Assembly (NCBI RefSeq): GCF_900112335.1
Contig: NZ_FOLG01000004.1
Coordinates: 62,001 to 126,000 of the forward strand
From: Tropicimonas isoalkanivorans
GTDB lineage: Bacteria; Pseudomonadota; Alphaproteobacteria; Rhodobacterales; Rhodobacteraceae
Direction of reading: 5' to 3'
Length of the DNA stretch: 64,000 bases
How positions within the stretch are numbered: position 1 is the first letter of the stretch; each line of letters begins with the position of its first letter. Shown in pieces: positions 51,798 to 63,481 of this stretch. Position numbers and translations under genes: made by a program. The notes beneath the pieces were generated by a model that did no database searches, was not told where the DNA came from, and was given only the letters and a program-made list of their open reading frames with translations.

Positions 51798-52805
51798 ATG
51801 TCCGAACCTACCCAACTCGTCGCCGAAATCGAAGCCCTCGGAGAGAAACTGGCGGAGGCGAAAGGCTCCATCACCCGGCGGTTCATCGGCCAGGAGAGGG
51901 TGGTGGACCTCGTGCTGTCGGCGCTGCTCTGCGGCGGGCACGGGCTGCTGATCGGCCTGCCGGGGCTGGGAAAGACGCGGCTCGTGGATACGCTCGGAAC
52001 GGTGATGGGCCTTGGCACGAACCGGATCCAGTTCACGCCGGACCTGATGCCTGCGGACATTCTGGGCTCCGAGGTGCTGGAGACGGGCGCGGGCGGGCGG
52101 CGCGATTTCCGCTTCATCGAGGGGCCGATCTTTTGCCAGTTGCTGATGGCTGACGAGATCAACCGCGCGAGCCCTAGAACCCAGTCGGCGCTGTTGCAGG
52201 CGATGCAGGAGAAGGAAGTGACCATCGCGGGCGAGCACCGTCCGCTCGGCGCACCGTTCCATGTGCTGGCCACGCAGAATCCGATCGAGCAGGAAGGGAC
52301 CTATCCTCTGCCGGAGGCGCAGCTCGACCGGTTCCTGGTGCAGATCGACGTGCCGTATCCGGACCGCAAGACCGAGCACGACATCCTGATCGCCACGACG
52401 GGGATCGAGGAGGAGGAGGCGCACGCCGTCTTTACCCCCGAGGAGCTGCTGGCGGCGCAGGTGGTGCTCCGGCGGATGCCGGTGGGCGAGAAGGTGGTGG
52501 AGCTGATCCTCGATCTGGTCCGCGCGTTCCGCCCCGGCAGCCCGGATGCGCCAGAGGTTGTGTCGAAGAACGTGAGCTGGGGGCCGGGGCCGCGGGCCGC
52601 GCAGGCGCTCATGCTGACGGTCAGGGCGCGCGCGCTGCTCGACGGGCGCCTTGCGCCGTCGCCCGACGACGTGGTGCAGATGGCGGAGCCGGTGCTGCTG
52701 CACCGGATGGCGCTGACCTTTGCCGCGCGAGCGCGGGGTGAGAACCTCGGGCATCTGATTGAGTCCGTCGCGGCCCAGGTGAGCCGGATTGAGGCTGCCG
52801 CGTGA
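51798..52805 (+). CDS. moxR: MoxR-family AAA+ ATPase
   Basis: A 335-residue AAA+ chaperone ATPase. GLPGLGKTRLVDT is Walker A, LLMADEINRASPRTQSALLQAMQE Walker B with the MoxR helix, and ATQNPIEQEGTYPLPEAQLDRF the sensor/arginine finger region. MoxR proteins help to fold or load cofactors into partner complexes that carry von Willebrand A domains. It starts an operon with three such partners, overlapping the DUF58 gene (GTG start at 52802) by 4 bp. Confidence 0.92.
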   Translation: MSEPTQLVAEIEALGEKLAEAKGSITRRFIGQERVVDLVLSALLCGGHGLLIGLPGLGKTRLVDTLGTVMGLGTNRIQFTPDLMPADILGSEVLETGAGGRRDFRFIEGPIFCQLLMADEINRASPRTQSALLQAMQEKEVTIAGEHRPLGAPFHVLATQNPIEQEGTYPLPEAQLDRFLVQIDVPYPDRKTEHDILIATTGIEEEEAHAVFTPEELLAAQVVLRRMPVGEKVVELILDLVRAFRPGSPDAPEVVSKNVSWGPGPRAAQALMLTVRARALLDGRLAPSPDDVVQMAEPVLLHRMALTFAARARGENLGHLIESVAAQVSRIEAAA

Positions 52806-53695
52806 GTGAGGCCCAGCCACACCAGGGAAGTCCGCACCTCAGATCCCGGGCCGAAGGACTTGCGGCCGCGCTGCCGCCGCTTCTGGCGCAGGCGGAGCAT
52901 CTGGCCTCGACCGTGCTTCTTGGCGAGCACGGACGGCGGCGCGCGGGCATGGGCGACGAGTTCTGGCAGTACCGGCACATCGCGCCGGGCGACGAGGCGC
53001 GGGAGATTGACTGGCGGCGCTCGGCCAAGTCCGACGTGCATTTCATCCGGCAGAAGGAATGGCAGGCCGCGCAGAGCGTGGTGATCTGGGTGGACGGCTC
53101 GCAGTCCATGCGCTTCTCCGGGGACCGAAATCGCCCCGCCAAGGCAGATCGCGCCCGGCTGCTGGCGCTTGCGCTGTCGGTGCTGCTGGTGAGGGGCGGC
53201 GAGCGGGTCGGCCTTTCCAACATCGGGGCGCCGCCGCGCAGCGGGCAGCTTCAGCTCGTCCGGATCGCCGAGGCGCTGACGGAAAGCCTGTCCGATGAGG
53301 ACTACGGCACCCCGGAGACGCCCGGATTGCCCTCCCACGCCCGCGCGGTCTTCATCTCCGACTTCATGGGGGACATGGCCGGCGTCGAGGCGGCGCTGGC
53401 CAAGGCCGCCGACCGGGACGTGCGCGGCGCGCTGTTCCAGATTCTCGACCCGGTCGAGGAAGCCTTCCCCTTCGACGGGCGGACCATTTTCCAGAGCATG
53501 GGTGGGACGCTGGAACACGAGACGCTGAAGGCCGGAGACCTGAAGCAGCGCTACCTTGAACGGCTGGCCGAACGAAAGGACCGCCTGGAGCAGCTGTCGC
53601 GCGTTTCGGGCTGGCTCTATGGGTGCCATCACACCGGCGACAGTGCCCAGGCGGCGCTGCTGTGGCTTTACGGGGCGCTGGAGCGCGCGCGCTGA
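52802..53695 (+). CDS. DUF58 domain protein with vWA-like metal site
   Basis: A 297-residue soluble DUF58 protein. GDEFWQYRHIAPGDEAREIDWRRSAK is the family signature, and VDGSQSMRFSG (Asp98-x-Ser-x-Ser102) is a complete metal-ion-dependent adhesion motif of the vWA fold. DUF58 proteins are the usual partner of MoxR ATPases. GTG 52802 overlaps the moxR stop; its own stop shares a base with the next ATG (TGATG). Its exact target is unknown. Confidence 0.9.
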   Translation: MSEAQPHQGSPHLRSRAEGLAAALPPLLAQAEHLASTVLLGEHGRRRAGMGDEFWQYRHIAPGDEAREIDWRRSAKSDVHFIRQKEWQAAQSVVIWVDGSQSMRFSGDRNRPAKADRARLLALALSVLLVRGGERVGLSNIGAPPRSGQLQLVRIAEALTESLSDEDYGTPETPGLPSHARAVFISDFMGDMAGVEAALAKAADRDVRGALFQILDPVEEAFPFDGRTIFQSMGGTLEHETLKAGDLKQRYLERLAERKDRLEQLSRVSGWLYGCHHTGDSAQAALLWLYGALERAR

Positions 53696-56481
53696 TGTGG
53701 ATGCTGGGCCCCATAGGATTTACGGCGCCGCTGCTCCTGCTTGGGCTGCTGGCACTGCCGATCCTGTGGATCTTGCTGCGGGCCGTGCCGCCCGCGCCGA
53801 TCCGCCGCCGGTTCCCCGGCGTGGCGCTGCTGCTGGGTTTGGCGGACGACGAAACGCAGACGGACCGGACCCCTTGGTGGCTCCTGCTGATCCGCATGCT
53901 GGCGGCGGCGGCGATCATCATCGGCTTTGCCGGGCCGGTGCTGAATCCGCAGGTGGAGGATACCGGTAGCGGGCCACTGCTGGTCGTTGTGGACGGCACC
54001 TGGGCGGACGCACCCGACTGGGCGCGTCGGCAGGATCGCATCGCCGTGCTGATGGAGGAGGCCGGCCGCGCGGGGCGCACGGTGGCGCTGATCCAGCGGA
54101 CGGAGTTGCCCGCCGGTCCGCTGGAGTTCCTCTCCGCCGACCGTGTTGCCACCGAGGTGGCCGGGATTGAGCCGAATCCGTGGGAGCCGGACCCGGAGGC
54201 ACAGGCCGCCTGGATCGAAGGGCTTGGGGATGCGCGGTTCGACACGGTCTGGCTGTCGGACGGGCTGGAGCGAGAGACACGCGCGCCGATGCTGGAGGCC
54301 TTGGAGGCGCGCGGCCGGGTGCGCGTGATCGAGGGGGGGCGCCCGGTGCAGGCGTTGGCGCCTGTGCTCTACGAGGATGGGGAGGTGTTGCTCAACGTGC
54401 GCCGAGCCGTGACGGCCGGCGACGCGGAGTTGACGCTCGACGCCATCGGCCGCGATCCGGCGGGAACGGAGCGGGTGCTCGCGCGGACCGAAATGACGAT
54501 CCCGGCGGGCGCCGATGGGGCGGAAACGGCACTGTCGCTGCCGCCTGAGCTTCGCAACCGCATCACCCGATTTCAGATTGCGGGCCTGCGCTCTGCTGCG
54601 GCCGTGAGCCTGACCGACGACAGCCTCAAGCGCCGCGAGGTGGCCCTAATTGCGGGTCGGGACGACCGGGAGGGGTTGGAGCTGCTGTCGCCCGTCCATT
54701 ACCTGCGGCAGGCGCTGGCCCCCACGGCCGACCTGCTCGATGGCGGCCTGATGGACATCCTGCCCGCCAATCCCGACGCCATCGTGCTGGCCGACGTGGC
54801 CCGGCTTGCGCCGCTGGAACAGGATGCCCTGCTGGAGTGGATCGACGAGGGCGGCCTGCTGGTGCGCTTCGCCGGGCCCCGGCTGGCTGCCTCTGACGTC
54901 AGCCGCGACGAGCTGGACCCGCTGATGCCTGTCCGCCTGCGCGAGGGAGGCCGCAGTATCGGCGGCGCCATGAGCTGGGGTGAGCCGCGCACCCTGCGTC
55001 CTTTCACGGAGGGCTCGCCGTTCTTTGGGCTGACGATCCCGGACGAGGTGACAGTGAGTTCGCAGGTGATGGCCCAACCCGATCCCGCTCTGGGCGAGCG
55101 GGTGATCGCCGCGCTGGCGGACGGCACGCCGCTCGTCACGCGTCGTCCAATCGGCGCGGGGCAGGTGGTGCTGTTCCACGTCACCGCCAATGCCGAATGG
55201 TCCACGCTGCCGCTGTCCGGCCTGTTCGTGGAAATGCTGGAACGGCTCGCCGTGTCCACCCGCCCGTCCATGCCTACCATCGACGACCTGACGGGAACGA
55301 CCTGGAGCGCCGATCACGTGCTCGACGGCTTCGGAGACCTGCACGACGCGGAGACCCTGCCGGGCGTGTCCGGCGAACGGCTGGCGGAGCGCCGGTTCGG
55401 GCGCGAGATGCCGCCTGGGCTTTATACCGACGGGGAACGCTCCCTGGCGCTGAACGTGCTGGCGGAGGACGATGCGCTGGTGCCCGCGTCCTGGCCTGCA
55501 CGCATTCCCGTGGAAGGCATGAGCATTGTCCGCGAGACCCGTCTTGCCGGGCCGATCCTTGCCGTGGCGCTGATGCTCCTGGCGCTCGACCTGCTGGCGT
55601 CGCTCTGGCTCTCGGGCCGGCTGCGTGGTGGCCGGGGGGTATTCGCGGGGATGCTGGCTCTGGCGTTGTTGCTGCCCTCCGCCCCACCCGCCATGGCGCA
55701 GGACGCCGATGCCGAGGGCGCCGACGACGCCCTCGCCATCGCCGCCACGGGAGAGGTCGTTCTGGCCCACGTTATAACGGGCGACCCGCAGTTGGACAAA
55801 CTGGCGGACGCTGGTCTGAGGGGGCTGAGCGAGGGGCTGTTCAACCGCACCTCGGTTGAGCCGGCGGAGCCGATGGCCGTCAATCTGGAGACCGACGAGC
55901 TCGCCTTCTTCCCGTTCCTCTACTGGCCCGTCTCCGAAAATCAGCCAATCCCGACCGCCGAGGCCTATGCCCGTCTGAACCGGTACCTGCGCTCTGGCGG
56001 CATGATCCTGTTCGATACGCGAGACGCGGATATCGGCGGCTATGGAGGGTCCACCCCGACCGGGCGCAAGTTGCAACAACTGGCGGCGCCGCTCGACATT
56101 CCGCCGCTGGAGCCGATCCCGCAGGACCATGTGCTGACGCGCACCTTCTACCTGCTGCAGGACTTTCCGGGCCGGTATGCCTCCCGCGATGTGTGGGTGG
56201 AGTCCGCGCCGGAGGACGCCGAACTGGCGGACGGCATGCCGTTCCGGAACCTCAACGACAACGTGACCCCGGTGGTGATCGGCGGCAACGACTGGGCATC
56301 GGCCTGGGCGGTCGATCGCTCTGGCGCCCCGCTCTATCCGGTGGGCCGCGGCTTCGCCGGGGAACGGCAGCGGGAACTGGCGCTGCGGTTCGGCGTGAAT
56401 CTCATCATGCATGTGCTGACCGGCAACTATAAATCCGACCAGGTGCACGTGCCCGCGCTGCTCGACAGGCTGGGCCAATGA
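53695..56481 (+). CDS. BatA-like/DUF4159 membrane protein
   Basis: A 928-residue protein. Two N-terminal membrane segments (about 8-28 and 60-82) with the BatA-like LLLLGLLALPILWILLR and a degenerate vWA motif (Asp100-Gly-Thr-x-Ala) open the chain. A large periplasmic part follows, with two or three more membrane segments at about 615-665, and the C-terminal DUF4159 domain (YLRSGGMILFDTRDADIGGYGG, LLQDFPGRY). The last fold resembles glutamine-amidotransferase-like domains without the catalytic Cys. The protein should sit in the inner membrane together with the MoxR, DUF58 and GATase-like partners of the operon. Confidence 0.88.
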   Translation: MWMLGPIGFTAPLLLLGLLALPILWILLRAVPPAPIRRRFPGVALLLGLADDETQTDRTPWWLLLIRMLAAAAIIIGFAGPVLNPQVEDTGSGPLLVVVDGTWADAPDWARRQDRIAVLMEEAGRAGRTVALIQRTELPAGPLEFLSADRVATEVAGIEPNPWEPDPEAQAAWIEGLGDARFDTVWLSDGLERETRAPMLEALEARGRVRVIEGGRPVQALAPVLYEDGEVLLNVRRAVTAGDAELTLDAIGRDPAGTERVLARTEMTIPAGADGAETALSLPPELRNRITRFQIAGLRSAAAVSLTDDSLKRREVALIAGRDDREGLELLSPVHYLRQALAPTADLLDGGLMDILPANPDAIVLADVARLAPLEQDALLEWIDEGGLLVRFAGPRLAASDVSRDELDPLMPVRLREGGRSIGGAMSWGEPRTLRPFTEGSPFFGLTIPDEVTVSSQVMAQPDPALGERVIAALADGTPLVTRRPIGAGQVVLFHVTANAEWSTLPLSGLFVEMLERLAVSTRPSMPTIDDLTGTTWSADHVLDGFGDLHDAETLPGVSGERLAERRFGREMPPGLYTDGERSLALNVLAEDDALVPASWPARIPVEGMSIVRETRLAGPILAVALMLLALDLLASLWLSGRLRGGRGVFAGMLALALLLPSAPPAMAQDADAEGADDALAIAATGEVVLAHVITGDPQLDKLADAGLRGLSEGLFNRTSVEPAEPMAVNLETDELAFFPFLYWPVSENQPIPTAEAYARLNRYLRSGGMILFDTRDADIGGYGGSTPTGRKLQQLAAPLDIPPLEPIPQDHVLTRTFYLLQDFPGRYASRDVWVESAPEDAELADGMPFRNLNDNVTPVVIGGNDWASAWAVDRSGAPLYPVGRGFAGERQRELALRFGVNLIMHVLTGNYKSDQVHVPALLDRLGQ

Positions 56482-58562
56482 GCGGCGGCTCGCAGATCCT
56501 GTTCGACCCGCTGCTGCCGTGGGTGGCGGTCTGGGTCGCTGCCGCGCTGGCCGTGGCGCTGGTGGCACTGGCTGTCTGGCGCGGGCTGCGCGGCTGGTGG
56601 CTGCGGGCGCTCGCCGTCCTCGCACTGCTGGTGGCAATCGCGAACCCCTCCTGGCAGGAGGAGGACCGCGATCCGCTTTCCGATATCGTGCTGCTGGTGG
56701 TCGACCGAACGGCGAGCCAGGGGATGTCCGACCGGGCCGACCAGACAGACGCCGCCGTGGACCGCATCACCGCCGCCGTCGAGGCCCTGCCAGATACGGA
56801 ATTGCGCACCGTCACGCTCCGCGACGCGGCGGACAACGCCGGGACGCTGGCGATGGCCGCGCTGGCCGAAATGATGGCGGAAGAGCCGCGCGGCCGGATC
56901 GCCGGAGCGATCCTTGTGAGCGATGGCATCGTCCACGATATCGAGCACGCCCCCGACCTGCCGGCGCCGCTGCACTTGCTGATGACCGGCCGGGAGACCG
57001 ACTGGGACCGCCGCCTGCTGGTAAAAAGCGCCCCGACCTTTGCCATCGTCGGGGAGGAGGTCGTGCTGACGTTGCGGATCGAGGACGACGGCGCCGTGCC
57101 GGAGGAGGTGGCGTCGGGCCGCGCGCGGATCGAAATCGCCATCGACGGGGGCGAGCCGATGCCCTTCGACGTGCCCGTCGGAAGGGACCTGGAACTGCCG
57201 CTCACCTTACCGCATGGCGGCATGAACGTGGTCCAGATCGAGGTCGCCGGGGCCGAGGGCGAACTGACCGACCGCAACAATGCCGCCGTGGTGCAGATCA
57301 ACGGCGTGCGGGACAGGCTGCGCGTGCTGTTGGTCTCCGGCGAGCCGCACGCGGGGGAGCGCACCTGGCGCAACCTGCTGAAATCCGACAGCGCTGTGGA
57401 CCTCGTGCATTTCACCATTCTGCGCCCCCCGGAAAAGCAGGACGGCGTGCCGGTCACGGAACTGTCGCTCATCGCCTTTCCCACGCGAGAGCTGTTCCTG
57501 GAGAAGGTCGACGAGTTCGACCTGATCGTCTTCGACCGCTACCGGCGGCGCGGCATCCTGCCGATGATCTACCTCGACAACGTCGTCTCCTATGTCGAGC
57601 GGGGCGGGGCGGTGCTGATGGCTGCGGGTCCGGAGTTCGCGGCGGCTGACAGCCTTTATCGCTCGCCCCTATCTGAGATCCTGCCGGCGGCGCCGAGCGC
57701 GCGGGTGATAGAGCAGGGATATACGCCCCGGGTCACCGATGTGGGCCATAAACATCCCGTAACCGAGGGGCTGGAAGCGCTCGCCCCGCCTCCTGCTGAC
57801 GGGGAGGACGGGCCGGGTTGGGGGCGATGGTTCAGGTTGACGGACGTTGTACCGGAGCGCGGGCAAGTGGTGATGAGCGGGCCGGAGGAGCGTCCGTTGC
57901 TGGTGCTCGACCGGGTGGGCGAAGGCCGGGTGGCGCTGCTCGCGTCCGACCACGCCTGGCTCTGGTCGCGCGGCTTCGAGGGCGGCGGGCCGCAACTGGA
58001 GCTTCTGCGCCGGCTGGCGCATTGGATGATGAAGGAGCCCGAGTTGGAGGAGGAGGCCCTGACCGCCACCGCGGAGGGGCTGGAGGTCACGATCGTTCGC
58101 CGCACCCTTGGCGATGCGCCGGAGCCGGTGGACGTGACCGCCCCGGACGGCAGCGTCGTCACCGTGCCGCTCGAAGAGGAGAGCCCCGGCAGGTTCGTCG
58201 GCACCTTCACCGGCGGCGAAACCGGGCTCTACCGGCTGGCGGAGGGCGACCTGACCGCGGTCGTGGCTCTTGGCCCCGCGGCGCCGCGCGAGTTCGAAGA
58301 AACCATCGCGACTGATGACATCCTGGCCGACAGTATTGCCGCTCACGGCGGCGGCGCCATGGAGATTGAAGACGGCTTGCCGACCCTGCGGCAGGTTCGC
58401 GAAGGGCGCACGGCGGCGGGGCGGGGCTGGATCGGCATCACGCCGCGCGGCGCCTACCGCACTGCTGACGTCACCGTCATTCCGCTCGTGGCACCTCTCC
58501 TGTTCCTGCTCATGGCCATCGCCCTCACCGTGGGTGCCTGGCTGCACGAGGGCCGAAGGTAG
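56478..58562 (+). CDS. Glutamine-amidotransferase-like membrane protein with vWA-like motif
   Basis: A 694-residue membrane protein. Two N-terminal membrane segments (about 14-33 and 41-56) are followed by VVDRTAS (Asp76-Arg-Thr-x-Ser80), a partly intact vWA metal motif. Its central periplasmic part contains the class I amidotransferase-like fold ([19 protein letters not shown]) without the catalytic Cys, and one C-terminal membrane segment precedes HEGRR. ATG 56478 overlaps the DUF4159 stop by 4 bp. It closes the MoxR operon. The operon's substrate is not known. Confidence 0.87.
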   Translation: MSGGSQILFDPLLPWVAVWVAAALAVALVALAVWRGLRGWWLRALAVLALLVAIANPSWQEEDRDPLSDIVLLVVDRTASQGMSDRADQTDAAVDRITAAVEALPDTELRTVTLRDAADNAGTLAMAALAEMMAEEPRGRIAGAILVSDGIVHDIEHAPDLPAPLHLLMTGRETDWDRRLLVKSAPTFAIVGEEVVLTLRIEDDGAVPEEVASGRARIEIAIDGGEPMPFDVPVGRDLELPLTLPHGGMNVVQIEVAGAEGELTDRNNAAVVQINGVRDRLRVLLVSGEPHAGERTWRNLLKSDSAVDLVHFTILRPPEKQDGVPVTELSLIAFPTRELFLEKVDEFDLIVFDRYRRRGILPMIYLDNVVSYVERGGAVLMAAGPEFAAADSLYRSPLSEILPAAPSARVIEQGYTPRVTDVGHKHPVTEGLEALAPPPADGEDGPGWGRWFRLTDVVPERGQVVMSGPEERPLLVLDRVGEGRVALLASDHAWLWSRGFEGGGPQLELLRRLAHWMMKEPELEEEALTATAEGLEVTIVRRTLGDAPEPVDVTAPDGSVVTVPLEEESPGRFVGTFTGGETGLYRLAEGDLTAVVALGPAAPREFEETIATDDILADSIAAHGGGAMEIEDGLPTLRQVREGRTAAGRGWIGITPRGAYRTADVTVIPLVAPLLFLLMAIALTVGAWLHEGRR

Positions 58563-58681
58563 CGCGCCAAGCGCGACGCACCGGGCAAGGTCGCGCGTCC
58601 GTTTTGAGGCGGGGCGCCTCTCCGTTGGCCCGACCGATAATTCGCGTTAGATGTGAGAGGCTCGAACAGGAGGTCCGACCG

Positions 58682-59616
<935 letters not shown>

Positions 59617-59620
<4 letters not shown>

Positions 59621-60378
59621 ACTGGCGTGGCGTGGTGGCGATCTATCGCTTCGAGATGAACAGGACCTTTCGCACGATCGCGCAGTCCATCGTGTCGCCG
59701 GTGATCTCCACTGTGCTTTACTTCGTCGTCTTCGGCGCCGCCATTGGGGCACGGATCGACACGGTGGAGGGCGTGGACTACGGCGCCTTCATCGTGCCTG
59801 GGCTGGTCATGTTGACTCTGCTGCAACAGTCAGTGACCAACGCGTCCTTCGGGATTTACTTTCCGAAGTTCATCGGCACGATCTACGAACTCCTGTCGGC
59901 CCCGATGTCCTTCATCGAGGTGGTGATCGGCTACGTCGGGGCGGCTGCGAGCAAGGCATTGATGATCGCCGTGATCATCCTCATCACGTCAGCGTTCTTT
60001 GTGGACCTCCAGATCGCGCACCCCGTCTGGATGGTCGCGTTCTTGCTCCTGACGGCGGTCAGCTTTGCCCTGCTGGGGTTCATCATCGGTATCTGGGCAA
60101 AGAACTTCGAGCAGCTTCAGCTCATCCCGCTGCTGGTCATCACGCCGCTGGTGTTCCTCGGCGGCGCTTTCTACTCGGTGTCCATGCTGCCGCCGGGCTG
60201 GCGGGAGGTGACCTATTTCAACCCGGTGCTCTACCTGATTTCGGGGTTCCGCTGGTCGTTCTTCGGGGTGGCAGACGTGCCGATCGGCATCTCGCTCACG
60301 GCGATCTGCGTCTTTCTCGCGGCCTGCCTGACGGCGATCTGGGCGATCTTCAAGACCGGGTGGCGGATCAAGCCCTGA
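59617..60378 (+). CDS. ABC-2 type transporter permease
   Basis: A 253-residue permease with six hydrophobic segments. [23 protein letters not shown] is the amphipathic coupling start, and [37 protein letters not shown] is the ABC-2 signature with the conserved loop before the last helix. It overlaps the ATPase gene by 4 bp and forms one exporter with it. The group includes drug, polysaccharide and NodJ-like carriers; no substrate can be assigned here. Confidence 0.9.
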
Positions 60379-60430
60379 CGGGGTCTGCCAAAGCCCTGAC
60401 TACATGGGATGATCGGTCGACCACGCGGGC

Positions 60431-60461
60431 ACCACGGCCGATGGTATCACCGGACCGTGGT
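60431..60461. terminator. Hairpin between convergent permease and gcrA genes
   Basis: ACCACGG and CCGTGGT form seven pairs, with an inner CCG/CGG pair region, in the 99-bp gap between the two gene ends. It has no T tract and could serve both strands weakly. Confidence 0.4.
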
Positions 60462-60477
60462 CAAACCTGCGGGAGGG

Positions 60478-61098
60478 TCAGCGACGGCGATCCCGGCGGG
60501 ACGACATCGGTTGGAACGCCACCCCCACATGCGCCTCGCAATAGGGCTTGCCTGCTTGCACCGGCAGGCCGCAGAACCAGAAGTCTTCCGTCGCCGGATC
60601 GCCAATCGGCCATTTGCACGTCCGTTCGGTCAGTTCCATCAGCGTCAGCTTGCGCGCCTTTTTCTCGATCTCCCGCACCGAGGCCAGGGCTTCCGGGCTG
60701 ATCTCGTTGGCCGAAGGTTGCGGCGGCAGGGGTTGACCGGCCGGGATGATCTGCCGGCGCGCCGGCGCGGCCGGAGCTTCCGGCTTGGAGGCGACGGTTT
60801 CCGGTTCCTGGCTGGGTGCGGGCTCCTCAGCGGCCGGCGCCGCCTCTTCCCGAGCGGGACGTGTCCGTGCTGGTTCGGCCGCCGGGGCCGCGGGCTTCTC
60901 GGCCACCTCCGGCTCCGCCGCGCGCGGCTTCTCCGGTGCGCCGCTGCCGCCGTTGCGGTTGGACAGCCCCAAACGGTGCACCTTGCCGATCACGGCATTG
61001 CGCGTCACCCCGCCAAGCTCCTTGGCGATCTGGCTCGCGCTCTGGCCTTCGCTCCACATTCTCTTGAGGGTCTCGACGCGCTCATCGGTCCAGGACAT
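60478..61098 (-). CDS. gcrA: Cell-cycle regulator GcrA
   Basis: A 206-residue GcrA protein. The N-terminal 45 residues, MSWTDERVETLKRMWSEG and GVTRNAVIGKVHRLGL, form the DNA-binding domain; a long Ala/Pro/Glu-rich linker (50-145) leads to the C-terminal domain with CKWPIGDPATEDFWFCG and KPYCEAH, which binds RNA polymerase sigma-70 in Caulobacter. GcrA activates promoters with GANTC sites methylated by CcrM. It is divergent from the ABC-2 permease at 61245 and ends convergent to the exporter operon. Confidence 0.95.
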   Translation of the reverse strand: MSWTDERVETLKRMWSEGQSASQIAKELGGVTRNAVIGKVHRLGLSNRNGGSGAPEKPRAAEPEVAEKPAAPAAEPARTRPAREEAAPAAEEPAPSQEPETVASKPEAPAAPARRQIIPAGQPLPPQPSANEISPEALASVREIEKKARKLTLMELTERTCKWPIGDPATEDFWFCGLPVQAGKPYCEAHVGVAFQPMSSRRDRRR

Positions 61099-61244
61099 CT
61101 GCCAGCCTTCATATTTCTCATGGAAAAAGACGAACGCCGGAGAAACCCCGGCGCCGCCCTTACGTTTGCCTGAGGCCTATACTATGTCGCAGGGCGTGGG
61201 GTTACAAGCGGCCCCCGGACACAGGCACGGCACGGGAGCGAAAC

Positions 61245-62048
61245 GTGGCAGATATCTCGGGAATGGGTGAGCGTCGTTTCGGGCGTGTGAACTGGCTGGG
61301 CCTTGCAACACTGGCGCGGCGGGAGATGCAACGCTTTCTGACGGTCTGGATGCAGACTGTGGCGGCGCCGCTGATGACGGCGGGGCTGTTCCTGGCCATC
61401 TTCTCCATCGCCATCGGCCCCACCCGGGGCGAGGTGATGGGTTTTCAGTACCTGCACTTCATCGCGCCGGGCATTCTGACGATGACGGTAATCCAAAACG
61501 CGTTCGCGAACACCTCCTCGTCGATCCTGGTCTCGAAGGTGCAAGGAAATATCGTCGACACGCTGATGCCGCCGCTCTCGGCGGGCGAACTGGTCACCGG
61601 CTACATCGCCGGCGGCGTGGCGCGCGGGCTGTTCGTCGCGGTGCCGATCGGGCTTATCATGATGCCGCTCATCGGCATCCGGATTGCGAACCCGGCCCTC
61701 GCGCTCGTCTACGTGACGCTCGGAGCGGCGCTCATGGCCTCCTTGGGGATGCTGGCGGGCATCTTCGCCAACAAGTTCGACCAGGTGGCGGCGATCACCA
61801 ACTTCCTCATCACGCCGCTCTCGTTCCTGTCCGGCACCTTCTACTCCTCGGATGCGGTGCCCCCCGTGATGCAGCACCTTTTGCACTGGAACCCGATCTT
61901 CTACCTGATCGACGGCGTGCGCTACAGCGTGCTCGGGGTGTCCGACAGCTCACCCGTCGTGGGGCTTGCCTTCGTAGCCGGCGTCACGGCGGTCTTCGTC
62001 ATCTGGAGCTGGGTCTGGGTGCGCCGGGGCTATCGCCTGAAGCCCTGA
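61245..62048 (+). CDS. ABC-2 type transporter permease, stand-alone
   Basis: A 267-residue permease with six hydrophobic segments and the ABC-2 signature SFLSGTFYSSDAVPPVMQHLLHWNPIFYLIDGVRYSVLG. The N-terminal residues RRFGRVNWLGLATLARREMQRFLTVW precede the first helix. No ATPase lies next to it; the orphan ATPase at 44979-45926 is a plausible partner. Start GTG 61245 with GGGAG upstream, or ATG 61263. It is followed by argD after 236 bp without a gene. Confidence 0.87.
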   Translation: MADISGMGERRFGRVNWLGLATLARREMQRFLTVWMQTVAAPLMTAGLFLAIFSIAIGPTRGEVMGFQYLHFIAPGILTMTVIQNAFANTSSSILVSKVQGNIVDTLMPPLSAGELVTGYIAGGVARGLFVAVPIGLIMMPLIGIRIANPALALVYVTLGAALMASLGMLAGIFANKFDQVAAITNFLITPLSFLSGTFYSSDAVPPVMQHLLHWNPIFYLIDGVRYSVLGVSDSSPVVGLAFVAGVTAVFVIWSWVWVRRGYRLKP

Positions 62049-62284
62049 TCCTCGGGCCAGAAAGGCTCTGGCGTGGCGCGTGAATTCGCGCTATGCCGCC
62101 TGTCATGGCGAGTCAAACCACATACGGCACCCTTCGGCACGTCCGACGTCGTCGCTGACCAGCCGCCCCAGCCCGGGCGCGGCTCCTGTCCGTGCGCCGC
62201 CAGGCTCCCATCCACTGCCCCGACGCATTGACACGCCCCGACCCCTCGGGCACTTCTTCGCACTCCTGTTACGAGGCCGACCCA

Positions 62285-63469
62285 ATGATCCCGTCGATCC
62301 TGCCCACCTACAATCGTGCACCGCTTCACTTCGTGAAAGGCGAAGGCAGCTGGCTGATCGAGCGCGACGGTCGACGCTTCCTCGACCTCGGTGCCGGGAT
62401 CGCGGTGAACGCGCTTGGCCATGCGCATCCCGCGCTGGTGGAGGCGCTCACGGAGCAGGCCGGCGCCCTGTGGCATATCTCGAACCTGTACCATGTGGAC
62501 AAGCAGGCGGCCCTGGCCGACCGGCTGGTGGACCTGACCTTCGCCGACACCTGTTTCTTCACCAACTCCGGCACGGAGGCCTGTGAACTGGCGGTCAAGA
62601 TGGCGCGCCGGTACTGGTACGCGCACGGCCGGCCGGAGCGGACGAAGATCCTGACCTTTGATGGCGCTTTCCACGGGCGGTCCACCGCAGCCATTGCCGC
62701 TGTCGGCACGCCGAAAATGACCGAGGGCTTCGGTCCCCTGCTGCCCGGTTTCGTGCAGTTGCCCTTCGGGGATATCGAGGCGTTGGAAACCGCGCTGGAG
62801 GACGCGGAGGTCGGGGCCGTGCTGATCGAGCCCATCCAGGGGGAGGGGGGCATCCGCAGCCTCGGCGACGACGCCCTGCGCAAGGTGCGCGCAGCCTGCG
62901 ACGCGGCCGGAGCTCTGCTGATCCTGGATGAGGTGCAATGCGGCATGGGCCGGACCGGCCGCCTGTTTGCCCACGAATGGGCCGGGATCACGCCCGACAT
63001 CATGATGGTGGCCAAGGGCATCGGCGGCGGCTTCCCACTGGGCGCGGTGCTCGCGACCGAGGAGGCGGCCGCCCCCATGACCGCAGGCACGCACGGCTCC
63101 ACCTATGGCGGTAACCCCCTCGGCTGCGCCGTGGGGCTGGCCGTCGTCGACATCGTCGCCGATCCCGCGTTCCTGTCGGAGGTCTCGCGGAAGGCGACCG
63201 CGCTGCGCCAGGGGCTCGAAAGCCTCGTCGCCTCCCACCCGGACGTCTTCGAAAGCGTGCGCGGGGAGGGCCTGATGCTCGGCCTGCGATGCCGCCTGCC
63301 GGCCACGGATGTGGTGCAGGCAGGTTACGCGGAGGACCTGCTGGTCATCCCCGCGGCCGACAATGTCGTGCGGCTGCTGCCCGCGCTCAACATTCCCGAA
63401 GCCGAGATCGCGGAGGCGCTCGCGCGCCTCGAAAAAACCGCCACCCGTGCCGCGGCCAAGGCCGCGTGA
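62285..63469 (+). CDS. argD: Acetylornithine/succinyldiaminopimelate aminotransferase
   Basis: A 394-residue class III aminotransferase acting in arginine (and often lysine) synthesis. [31 protein letters not shown] and [14 protein letters not shown] are early motifs; [15 protein letters not shown] and [14 protein letters not shown] contain the PLP-binding Asp and Lys. The ending [11 protein letters not shown] is a low-complexity tail. ATG 62285 fits the family. It is followed by the dispersed repeat (copy C) and argF. Confidence 0.95.
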   Translation: MIPSILPTYNRAPLHFVKGEGSWLIERDGRRFLDLGAGIAVNALGHAHPALVEALTEQAGALWHISNLYHVDKQAALADRLVDLTFADTCFFTNSGTEACELAVKMARRYWYAHGRPERTKILTFDGAFHGRSTAAIAAVGTPKMTEGFGPLLPGFVQLPFGDIEALETALEDAEVGAVLIEPIQGEGGIRSLGDDALRKVRAACDAAGALLILDEVQCGMGRTGRLFAHEWAGITPDIMMVAKGIGGGFPLGAVLATEEAAAPMTAGTHGSTYGGNPLGCAVGLAVVDIVADPAFLSEVSRKATALRQGLESLVASHPDVFESVRGEGLMLGLRCRLPATDVVQAGYAEDLLVIPAADNVVRLLPALNIPEAEIAEALARLEKTATRAAAKAA

Positions 63470-63481
63470 GCGATCCGATGC

